Below, in pieces: positions 1 to 5,161 of a stretch of 5,161 nt of DNA. The position numbers and the translations under genes were made by a program. Below the pieces are notes generated by a model. The model did not search any database. It was not told the origin of the DNA and saw only the letters and a list, made by a program, of their open reading frames with translations. Position 1 is the first letter of the stretch. The number at the start of each line of letters is the position of its first letter. Origin of the DNA: Pelotomaculum sp. UBA5255 (lineage in GTDB: Bacteria; Bacillota; Desulfotomaculia; Desulfotomaculales; Pelotomaculaceae); assembly GCA_002408725.1 (NCBI GenBank), contig DHTR01000033.1, positions 1 through 5,161 on the forward strand, written 5' to 3'.

Positions 1-1070
1 TTCATGGGGTCGGTCATCATTTGTTGGTGGCCGACAGATACATAGACGTGATTTTCTTGATCATTCGCTGCGGGGACAGGGTATAACGTTGTAATGGGCC
101 GACTTTGGACAATGAATAAGGTCAGTGGACACACCTCCCCTGGAGGAATGTCCCCTTTTGATCCATCATCAGCCAAACACCATTCGATGTCCTGGGGGCA
201 GCCGAAATGTTTTTCGATCTTTCTGCCTATGCCTTCAAGCCGCAAAATCTGCTCATCTGTCAGCGCTGGCCTGTTCTGCTGCTCAGGCAGGATCTCCTGT
301 GCTTTCGTACCGCCGTCTTTTAAGGCATAAATAGCCTGCTTCTTGGTGGATATCTTCTTATCGATCACCTTGCCGTTACGTACTTTATAAATATCAGCAT
401 TCACCAGGCCGGAGACCAGGGCCTCACCAAGTCCGAAACTGGCATCAATGGATAACACCTTCCGATTGGAAGTGACGGGATCGGCGGTAAACAAAATTCC
501 TGCCGCCTGCGGGAAGACCATCTTCTGAATAACTACAGACAGGTAGACTTTTCGGTGGTCGAAGCCATTTTGCAGGCGGTAAGTTACTGCCCTCTCGGTA
601 AATAGCGATGCCCAGCACTTGCTGATATGCTTCAGGATCGCCTCCTTACCGATAATGTTCAAATATGTGTCTTGCTGGCCGGCAAAAGAGGCCGCCGGTA
701 AATCCTCCGCAGTTGCGCTGGATCGTACTGCATAGGCATTTTTTTCTCCAAACCTTAAGAGGTGGCGGGTGATCTCTGCACGAATATCTTCAGGGATGGC
801 TATCCCTTCTATGATCCTGCGAATCTCACCGCTGAGTTCACCGATTTTATCCCGGTCTTTCACCTTAAGAAGCGATAAATGAGCAAGCAATTCGTTAATC
901 GACGAGGTTTCCACAATGATTCTTTTAAAGGCTTCAGTAGAAATACAAAAACCATCCGGTACGCGTATTCCTTCAATCTTGGCAAGTTCCCCCAGGTTGG
1001 CGCCTTTGCCCCCAACAACCATGAGTTTGGTTTGATCAATATCCTGAAAACCAAGTACAAAGGAGCTCAT
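1..1070 (-). CDS. rph: Rifampin phosphotransferase, N-terminal part (3' end cut by window edge)
   Basis: The frame is open from the ATG at 1070 to the window edge, giving 356 codons without a stop. Family knowledge: this cytoplasmic enzyme inactivates rifamycins by moving the beta-phosphate of ATP to the C21 hydroxyl, releasing AMP and phosphate. Its three domains are ATP-binding, rifamycin-binding and a C-terminal phosphohistidine swivel, about 870 residues in all. Seen here: VVGGKGANLGE (18-28, with K22), AVRSSATAEDLP (114-125, R116), AGILFTADPVT (190-200), FGLGEALVSG (212-221), DIEWC (294-298, E296) and IVQSRPITTL (320-329). K22, R116, E296, Q322 and R324 correspond to ATP-contacting residues of the Listeria enzyme. 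The closing segment HVYVSVGHQQMMTDPM begins the rifamycin domain and favours Rph over PEP synthase or pyruvate phosphate dikinase. About 14 extra residues lie between E296 and Q322. The catalytic histidine is outside the window, so activity cannot be judged. The start is fixed by an AAAGGAGG site 7 bases upstream and by K22 falling at the family position. Confidence 0.92.
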   Translation of the reverse strand, partial: MSSFVLGFQDIDQTKLMVVGGKGANLGELAKIEGIRVPDGFCISTEAFKRIIVETSSINELLAHLSLLKVKDRDKIGELSGEIRRIIEGIAIPEDIRAEITRHLLRFGEKNAYAVRSSATAEDLPAASFAGQQDTYLNIIGKEAILKHISKCWASLFTERAVTYRLQNGFDHRKVYLSVVIQKMVFPQAAGILFTADPVTSNRKVLSIDASFGLGEALVSGLVNADIYKVRNGKVIDKKISTKKQAIYALKDGGTKAQEILPEQQNRPALTDEQILRLEGIGRKIEKHFGCPQDIEWCLADDGSKGDIPPGEVCPLTLFIVQSRPITTLYPVPAANDQENHVYVSVGHQQMMTDPM

Positions 1071-1077
1071 ACGTTTC

Positions 1078-1085
1078 CCTCCTTT
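1078..1085 (-). promoter_or_regulatory. Ribosome binding site of rph
   Basis: On the minus strand AAAGGAGG lies 7 bases before the ATG at 1070, a near-perfect Shine-Dalgarno match at good spacing. It decides the start codon, because the reading frame stays open for about 48 more codons upstream. Confidence 0.88.
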
Positions 1086-1144
1086 GGCAATTCCAGCTTT
1101 GATAATTTTGATGACATCTTTCAGGCTAAACGATTTACTGGAGT

Positions 1145-1173
1145 ATTGTACTAGCCTATAATATACCTTTGAA
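1145..1173 (-). promoter_or_regulatory. Candidate sigma-A type promoter for rph
   Basis: On the minus strand TTCAAA (1173-1168) and TACAAT (1150-1145) are separated by 17 bases. They match the -35 consensus at 4 of 6 and the -10 consensus at 5 of 6. Transcription would start about 70 bases before the rph ATG. The surrounding DNA is AT-rich, so chance matches are likely. No inverted repeat resembling the actinobacterial rifamycin-associated element was seen near it. Confidence 0.35.
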
Positions 1174-1272
1174 ATATCTTCTTTATACTCCGACAATTTC
1201 CTTTGTAGAGGTTGTTTTTAAGCAATGCCGGGGAAGTTTTAATGCTTATTTCCTGGGTCACATTCTGGCGAA

Positions 1273-1443
1273 TCACACCACCGAACGCCTTTTCTGTGCG
1301 ATATAGGTCAACAAGCAAGCCAGTGTACCAAGAATTAAATTATTTCTAAACAAAAGCAAGGTAAACGCGCCGCTTTTTTCCGTCCATGCAACCGCATTAG
1401 TCCCCCCATGGACATCAAAAAGCCATGCGGGGTTATTTCGCAT
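1273..1443 (-). CDS. Doubtful small ORF, possible 56-residue membrane peptide
   Basis: The frame runs from ATG at 1443 to TGA at 1275-1273. The product starts MRNNPAWLFDVHGG, has a hydrophobic stretch at about residues 35-49 (NLILGTLACLLTYIA) and ends QKRRSVV, a basic tail that would suit a single membrane-spanning peptide with its C-terminus inside. I do not recognise the sequence. There is no convincing ribosome binding site before the ATG. The ORF begins three codons after the stop that closes the receiver-domain remnant and is in the same frame as the tail of that remnant. It may therefore be a piece of the same decayed locus or a chance open frame. Confidence 0.22.
   Translation of the reverse strand: MRNNPAWLFDVHGGTNAVAWTEKSGAFTLLLFRNNLILGTLACLLTYIAQKRRSVV
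1382..1413. repeat. Inverted repeat GTCCATG/CATGGAC
   Basis: GTCCATG (1382-1388) and CATGGAC (1407-1413) are perfect 7-bp complements around an 18-base loop. They lie inside the doubtful small ORF. No T-run follows on either strand, so a terminator role is unlikely. The CCATG core is shared with the adjacent hairpin at 1423-1445, so alternative pairings are possible. Confidence 0.45.
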
Positions 1444-1445
1444 GG
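1423..1445. repeat. Inverted repeat CCATGCG/CGCATGG
   Basis: CCATGCG (1423-1429) and CGCATGG (1439-1445) form a perfect 7-bp stem with a 9-base loop. AAA before the left arm and TTT after the right arm could extend it by three pairs, leaving one bulged G at 1422. On the plus strand the right arm runs into TTTC, giving a weak terminator-like shape. With no plus-strand gene upstream it is more likely a remnant or a chance structure. Confidence 0.45.
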
Positions 1446-1482
1446 TTTCAAATCAGACAATGACAATGTTACAGATTAAGAC

Positions 1483-1655
1483 GGTATCCCGCGCGATATA
1501 ATTGTCCGCGCCAAGCCCAAGCCCCGTATTTTATCTGCGGATTCGGTCCGGGCCGTTACCATGAGGATGGGAACGTCTATATTGTCCTTTAAGACTTTCT
1601 ATCGCAGATTTTGAACAGACCATGTTTACCACCGGAAGTTGTCAGCAGTATCGAT
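1483..1655 (-). pseudogene. Response-regulator receiver domain remnant (frameshifted)
   Basis: On the minus strand 1586-1518 reads DNIDVPILMVTARTESADKI followed by RGL. After a shift of one base, 1515-1486 continues LGADNYIARD. Together these match the receiver-domain segment around the conserved T/S and the following LGADDYI[TA]KP element of OmpR/PhoB-type regulators (family knowledge). At least two frameshifts are visible: an extra base at about 1587, where an upstream frame reads AIESLK, and a missing base at about 1516-1518. Further upstream, ILL and KIC at about 1651-1603 sit where the phospho-acceptor strand and the following helix would be, but the aspartate is not recognisable and this part is weak. 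The conserved lysine-proline is absent: the frame runs DTVLICNIVIV to a TGA at 1455-1453. No DNA-binding domain or start codon was found, so this is an internal fragment of a dead gene. Confidence 0.75.
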
Positions 1656-1718
1656 TTAATCAATGGATTGGCATTCAACTAAAGTAAACAAAATCAACTT
1701 AGACGATACTTTTCCCAG

Positions 1719-1752
1719 AAAACACCCCCGGGCTCACGTCCGGGGGTGTTTT
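1719..1752 (-). terminator. Rho-independent terminator of the SLH protein gene
   Basis: AAAACACCCCCGG (1719-1731) and CCGGGGGTGTTTT (1740-1752) are perfect 13-bp complements around an 8-base loop. The core is very GC-rich, with A tracts on one side and T tracts on the other. It lies about 70 bases past the stop codon at 1821. On the minus strand the stem ends in TTTTC, a short T tail. Because the flanks are A4/T4 it could also stop plus-strand transcripts. It separates the surface gene from the rph region. Confidence 0.88.
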
Positions 1753-1783
1753 AATGTGTTCAAAAGCTGCTGTTTTCTATCGA

Positions 1784-1812
1784 GTTAACAGCAATATTAC
1801 GCTTGCGTTAAC
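1784..1812. repeat. Imperfect stem-loop just after the SLH gene stop codon
   Basis: GTTAAC-A-GCAA (1784-1794) pairs with TTGCGTTAAC (1803-1812), giving ten base pairs with one bulged A and an 8-base loop. It starts 8 bases after the TAA at 1823-1821. No T-run follows, so it is not a terminator by itself. It may protect the 3' end of the message or be fortuitous. A competing pairing, GCTGTT (1769-1774) with AACAGC (1787-1792), overlaps its left arm. Confidence 0.5.
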
Positions 1813-1820
1813 CTATAGTA

Positions 1821-4800
1821 TTATTTTCCTGCCTCTAAAGCTAGGGATATAATCACTGCCGCTTCAGCCCTGGTGGCATTGTTCCCCGGTCTGAAGGTTT
1901 GATCACTGTAGCCGGTGATTAATCCGTTGGCAACAGCTATTGCAACAGGCTCTTTCGCCCAATCGGAGATGGCCTCATTGTCGGCGAAGCTTAACTGCCC
2001 AGAGGGGCCTGTCAGTTTGGCTGCTCTTATTACCATGGCTACAATCTGTTCCCGGGTAACCGGGTCATCAGGACCAAATTTGTTGTCCCCGTAGCCGTAG
2101 ATAATTCCTGCGGCATAGGCGGCGGCAATGGATGCCTTGCCCCAATGACTTTCAGTGTCGGCAAATACTTCGCTATTATTAGCAGCCGGGATTTCCATGG
2201 CATTCACAAGCATCTGAGCAAATTCAGCCCGGGTGACTGTCTTATCAGGTTTGAAGGTGCCGTCAGAATACCCGTTAATTGCACCGGATCCAACCAGGCT
2301 GCGAATGGCATCTTCGGCCCAATGGCCTAAAATATCATTTAAAGCCGCAAACGGGACTTCCGGCTCTTTAGGTACCACAGGTTCAATACCGGTTTTGGCT
2401 TTTGCCAAAACCGCAAACTTGGCAAAGTGGTCTGTCGTACCACTGACTGTTCCTGCGGACCAATCTACTTCAATATTGTCCAGCATGTTCCAATTGCTTC
2501 CGTCCCACCCGAAGACTGCCAGCTCATCTTTTTCCTGATCTGCCTTGCTCTTGTCAAAGGGCAGGGTAATGGTTACGTCTTTGTTGAAATTACCGCTCTT
2601 ATCCTTGCTGAAGTCAAATATGCTGCTCACCAGCCTGTATCCCTTAGGGAAGGTAAGACCTGAACTGTCTATTTTGGTGATGGTTACTCTGATGGTGGTA
2701 TCAACGGCGCCCTTGGGAATTACCGCCTTGGCGTCATCCTTTCTTGCTGTGCCGCCTTTGCTGTCAATCAAGGTTCCGGAGGGGCTTAATCCGCCGCCGC
2801 CTCCACCACCACTGCCGCCTCCGCCGCTGCCCTTCTTAGCAACAGTAACGATGGCTGCAGGTGCCGCTTCGTAGACAGTGCCGTCATTGTAGGAAAGCTT
2901 CAAGGTATAAGTCTGTGCGTCTGCAGTATCGTTGTTGGCAGGGAAGCTGAGGGTCGCCTTTTGTTGCGTGCCGGTACCCGTGGTAACTGCAGTTATACCC
3001 GGGACAGCGCTTCCCGTTCCGTCAAAGGCCGAAATACGCAGGCCATTTTCCAGGCTTACGCCGGTCAGGGTAATGACGTTTGTTCCCCCCGCAGAAGGCA
3101 TGTTGGCCGAAGCGGGGCTTATTGCGGAAACGTACGGGCCGACCCGGATATCAAGGCGTTTTTCCACAAAGCTTGTTCCGGTGTCGGAGTTGACGCAGGC
3201 ACAGATTAAGGTCACTTTGCCACTCTGGCTTCCAAAAGAAAGGGTATTTTCGTTTATGGCAGCCGTTGTCCCGTAATTTTCCAGCGTCCAGCGGATTGAT
3301 GACGGGTAAGCCTCAAGCTCCTCAGCGGTAAATTTCTGGCCATACTGGTCGAAGGTGGCCACCGCCAGCGTATTCAGAGACAGAACCGCATTTAGGGCTA
3401 CGGATTGCGGAACGTTGTTCACACTGATACTGCTTAGCCGCCGCGGGGCGCCAACTTTCAGAGGAATCTTGTTGCTGGTAATGGTCTCGCCTCTGGAATT
3501 TTCACAGTCAGCGTAAATCAGGCTCTCTGCATCCTCTACCAGGGCGTGCAGTATACCCCCGTTAAGCTGGATGGCAGCGGGGTTGCTGGAATGCCATACA
3601 GGCTCCGGTAAAAACCCTTCCCCGTATTGATCATAGCCGGCAGCGGTGAAATAATGGTTGAGCATGGCATTTTCGTCTACCCGTAAAAGGAGATCCCTCG
3701 TCATTGCCGCAGTCAGCTGCTTGAACACAGGTTTCTGGCGTACTTTGACAACCACATTGCTTGCCGTTCTGTCGGCTGTTGGCGAATATGCTTCCAGGAT
3801 GACGTCAGCCACAGAGGCCTCAGGAACCGTACCCTCTGGAACAGTCAACTGGTCCTTTTCAGCGTCGATGCTGGCGTCTGTCTGATTGTTTTCCGCCAGG
3901 CTCCAGGTAATATCGTCAGGGAGCTCTATGGGATCGCCGTGCTGATCCCGGGCCCGCAACGGGATCTGGTTCAAATCGTAGGTTGCCCCTTCCCGGGCCA
4001 TGGGTGCGCCCGAATCATAATAAAGCTCATTGATATAGGGAAGTGCTTTTATCGTGACAGCCAGCGGTGGAGCGTATATGACCCCCAAGGGGGCACCCTC
4101 TGCGTCCCTGGCCTCGGTCGGATAGGAAAGGGTCAGGGTATCGGTTCCAACTACAAGGCCGGTCAGGATATTGCCTGCAATCGAGGCGTAACCCTCTTTC
4201 CCCAAAGTCCAATGATATTCGTCAGGATCCAGGATGAAAGAGTCGCCGTACTGATCCTGGCCGGATACTGTGAGGTCGGATAGATCGAAACTGTTTTTGC
4301 TGTCATCGTTCCAAATCAGCGCGGGGATAGTATCCTCGACAGTTATCTCCGCCAGATAGCGGGGAGGCAGCACGGTCAGGGAAACCCGGTTTGACTCCAC
4401 CTCGTTGACGATGGCGTAAATCTGATAGGTGCCGGCTTTGTCGAAGTCGATCTCACCGGTGTCCTCGTCCACAGTAATGCCATCGGCAGCTTCAGCATAC
4501 CACTTGATATCACTGGGGGTGAACGGTTCACCCTCCAGGTCTTCCGCAGTCACCGTAAGACCGGAGATATCGGTAGTGTTGCTGCCGTCGTTGAGATAAA
4601 ATTCGTCAAAGCTGCCCGTCAATGTCACAGTTGAAAGAGGTACGGGTCTGATGGTCAGCAGGATTTCTTCGATGAAACAGTCATCGCTTATGGCCACCTT
4701 AGCGGAGTTAGGTGCGTATCTAAGGTAGAGCTCCATGTCTCCTGCGGGCTTCAGCGCACGTACGATGGGATTCCTGTTGCGGTCGGCGCCAATCTCGGCG

Positions 4801-5161
4801 TACTCCATATTGAGGTCGCCGTCTTCGTCCACCACCGTCCATTCCCCGTCGAGCCGGGCGTTAAAGCCATAGTACGGCACGTCCCATTCGTTTAAGGCCG
4901 AGACATTGATGCCGTCCAGCCGCTGAGACTGCTGTTCATAGAGGGTAATACTCTCGGTGTCCGGCACAAAACGCGCTGCCGGATAGAGTGGCACAACCTT
5001 TTTGGGAATGATGGTGGTGCCTTTGGAGGTATAGTTGAACAGGCCTCCGTAGGGTGAATAGGGCTGGCCGGAACGCAGCTTGTCGGCGGCAGGCTTAAAG
5101 GCGGAGTTGGCCATCAGGCCGTTGTCGGTAGATCTGAGATCCAGCCGGTCGCGATCGGAAT
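1821..5161 (-). CDS. SLH-anchored multidomain surface protein, 5' end cut by window edge
   Basis: The frame is open from the window edge to TAA at 1823-1821, giving at least 1112 residues. The first ATG, at 5114, has no ribosome binding site or signal peptide after it and the frame continues upstream, so the true start lies outside. Residues counted from that ATG: 1-160 not recognised; about 160-658 five Ig-like repeats with DQYG-type motifs at 192 (degenerate), 287, 390, 495 and 589, each followed 12-20 residues later by a tryptophan; about 660-758 an IPT/TIG-like domain (ISPASANMPSAGGTNVITLTG); 762-775 a glycine linker; about 778-905 a ZU5-like domain (GGTARKDDAKAVIPKGAV); 924-973, 981-1032 and 1040-1092 three SLH domains with TRAE, TREQ and TRAE. 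SLH domains bind pyruvylated secondary cell wall polysaccharide (family knowledge), so the protein should sit outside the cell with its Ig-like stalk exposed. No enzymatic domain is seen. It could be an S-layer component, an adhesin or the stalk of an enzyme at the missing N-terminus. Confidence 0.93.
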   Translation of the reverse strand, partial: SDRDRLDLRSTDNGLMANSAFKPAADKLRSGQPYSPYGGLFNYTSKGTTIIPKKVVPLYPAARFVPDTESITLYEQQSQRLDGINVSALNEWDVPYYGFNARLDGEWTVVDEDGDLNMEYAEIGADRNRNPIVRALKPAGDMELYLRYAPNSAKVAISDDCFIEEILLTIRPVPLSTVTLTGSFDEFYLNDGSNTTDISGLTVTAEDLEGEPFTPSDIKWYAEAADGITVDEDTGEIDFDKAGTYQIYAIVNEVESNRVSLTVLPPRYLAEITVEDTIPALIWNDDSKNSFDLSDLTVSGQDQYGDSFILDPDEYHWTLGKEGYASIAGNILTGLVVGTDTLTLSYPTEARDAEGAPLGVIYAPPLAVTIKALPYINELYYDSGAPMAREGATYDLNQIPLRARDQHGDPIELPDDITWSLAENNQTDASIDAEKDQLTVPEGTVPEASVADVILEAYSPTADRTASNVVVKVRQKPVFKQLTAAMTRDLLLRVDENAMLNHYFTAAGYDQYGEGFLPEPVWHSSNPAAIQLNGGILHALVEDAESLIYADCENSRGETITSNKIPLKVGAPRRLSSISVNNVPQSVALNAVLSLNTLAVATFDQYGQKFTAEELEAYPSSIRWTLENYGTTAAINENTLSFGSQSGKVTLICACVNSDTGTSFVEKRLDIRVGPYVSAISPASANMPSAGGTNVITLTGVSLENGLRISAFDGTGSAVPGITAVTTGTGTQQKATLSFPANNDTADAQTYTLKLSYNDGTVYEAAPAAIVTVAKKGSGGGGSGGGGGGGLSPSGTLIDSKGGTARKDDAKAVIPKGAVDTTIRVTITKIDSSGLTFPKGYRLVSSIFDFSKDKSGNFNKDVTITLPFDKSKADQEKDELAVFGWDGSNWNMLDNIEVDWSAGTVSGTTDHFAKFAVLAKAKTGIEPVVPKEPEVPFAALNDILGHWAEDAIRSLVGSGAINGYSDGTFKPDKTVTRAEFAQMLVNAMEIPAANNSEVFADTESHWGKASIAAAYAAGIIYGYGDNKFGPDDPVTREQIVAMVIRAAKLTGPSGQLSFADNEAISDWAKEPVAIAVANGLITGYSDQTFRPGNNATRAEAAVIISLALEAGK
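1839..2345 (-). other. Region encoding three SLH domains
   Basis: Residues 924-1092 of the surface protein form three SLH units. Unit 1 has HWAEDAIRSL, GYSDGTFKPD and TRAE. Unit 2 has HWGKASIAAAY, GYGDNKFGPD and TREQ. Unit 3 has DWAKEPVAIAV, GYSDQTFRPG and TRAE. The TRAE-type motif is part of the cell-wall polysaccharide binding site, and three units form the usual trimeric binding pseudo-fold (family knowledge). Unit 2 has Q in place of the final residue of the RAE triad (REQ), a variation also common in functional proteins. The C-terminal position is typical of clostridial SLH proteins. Confidence 0.95.
2790..2831 (-). repeat. Poly-glycine linker (low-complexity coding repeat)
   Basis: Residues 762-775 of the surface protein read GSGGGGSGGGGGGG, encoded by a GGC/GGT/GGA run on the minus strand. 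It joins the IPT-like domain to the ZU5-like domain and is probably flexible. Such codon runs are prone to length change by slippage. On the plus strand the run encodes poly-proline in a spurious ORF. Confidence 0.9.
3141..4637 (-). repeat. Region encoding about five diverged Ig-like repeats
   Basis: Each unit of about 95-105 residues contains a beta-strand-like segment followed by a D-Q-Y/H-G type turn and then a tryptophan. The motif variants are EDLEGEPF (191-198), QDQYGDSF (286-293), RDQHGDPI (389-396), YDQYGEGF (494-501) and FDQYGQKF (588-595). The matching tryptophans are W205, W302, W404, W507 and W609. The units are strongly diverged, so this is an old protein-level repeat and not a DNA tandem repeat. 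The fold assignment to bacterial Ig-like (BIG-type) domains is by pattern, and I cannot name the exact family. Confidence 0.7.

Larger units (their letters stand above)
1086..1718. other. Spacer with decayed coding sequence between the two genes
   Basis: This stretch of more than 600 bases has no intact gene that I can recognise. It holds a receiver-domain remnant on the minus strand (about 1483-1655), two CCATG-based inverted repeats (1382-1445), a doubtful 56-codon ORF (1273-1443) and a weak promoter (1145-1173). Beyond those I see only AT-rich sequence with frequent stops, except for the minus-strand frame entering rph, which is open from about 1214. The content suggests a former gene or genes, at least one for a two-component regulator, that has eroded. 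Confidence 0.7.

Noticed and set aside
1..1070. PEP synthase or pyruvate phosphate dikinase instead of Rph
   Set aside because: The ATP-binding domain is shared, but the last residues visible (VYVSVGHQQMMTDPM) are typical of the rifamycin-binding domain start.
94..1154. Plus-strand ORFs of 66-91 codons opposite rph and its leader
   Set aside because: They lie antisense to a frame with clear Rph motifs, match no family I know and have no fitting ribosome binding sites.
1194..1196. TTG as an alternative, upstream start of rph
   Set aside because: It would add 42 residues ahead of the family N-terminus, whereas the ATG at 1070 has a near-perfect ribosome binding site and places K22 at the expected position.
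1212..1246. AAGCA/TGCTT inverted repeat as a terminator or operator
   Set aside because: Only five base pairs with a long loop, well within what chance gives in AT-rich DNA.
2145..4283. Several plus-strand ORFs of 61-114 codons and a 61-codon minus-strand ORF opposite or within the surface protein gene
   Set aside because: They are shadows of the long coding frame. The poly-proline run in one of them is simply the complement of the glycine linker codons.
5112..5114. ATG at 5114 as the true start of the surface protein
   Set aside because: The frame stays open to the window edge, no Shine-Dalgarno sequence precedes this ATG, and no signal peptide follows it although the protein must be exported.
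1..5161. CRISPR array, tRNA or rRNA gene, insertion sequence
   Set aside because: No regularly spaced direct repeats, no tRNA-like arms, and no transposase motif or terminal inverted repeats were seen by eye.

Overview
The window carries two large genes on the minus strand, each cut by a window edge, separated by a roughly 750-base non-coding or decayed stretch. The likely source is a Bacillota (Firmicutes) organism, probably a mid-GC clostridial or Peptococcaceae-like bacterium. The grounds are a strong AAAGGAGG ribosome binding site, a rifampin-phosphotransferase of the Listeria type, and a cell-surface protein ending in three SLH domains. The phylum is inferred from gene types, and the finer placement is a guess.

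Layout, in the direction of transcription (right to left). Positions 5161-1821 hold a surface protein of more than 1100 residues whose N-terminus lies outside the window. It has an unrecognised N-terminal part, about five bacterial Ig-like repeats marked by a DQYG-type motif, an IPT/TIG-like domain, a poly-glycine linker, a ZU5-like domain and three C-terminal SLH domains that would anchor it to the cell wall polysaccharide. Just after its stop codon come an imperfect stem-loop (1784-1812) and a perfect 13-bp terminator hairpin (1719-1752).

Positions 1718-1086 contain no clear intact gene. They do hold a frameshifted remnant of a response-regulator receiver domain (about 1483-1655), a possible 56-residue membrane peptide ORF (1273-1443), two inverted repeats built on CCATG (1382-1445) and a weak candidate promoter (1145-1173).

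Positions 1070-1 encode the N-terminal 356 residues of a rifampin phosphotransferase (rph). This covers the whole ATP-grasp-like nucleotide-binding domain and the first residues of the rifamycin-binding domain. The domain carries an apparent insertion of about 14 residues between two of its ATP-contacting residues.

The two large genes are co-directional, but the terminator and the decayed spacer suggest independent transcription. Nothing links them functionally except neighbourhood. No RNA gene, CRISPR array, insertion sequence or clearly new multi-gene system is visible. The most notable points are the receiver-domain remnant, the insertion in Rph and the composite architecture of the SLH protein.
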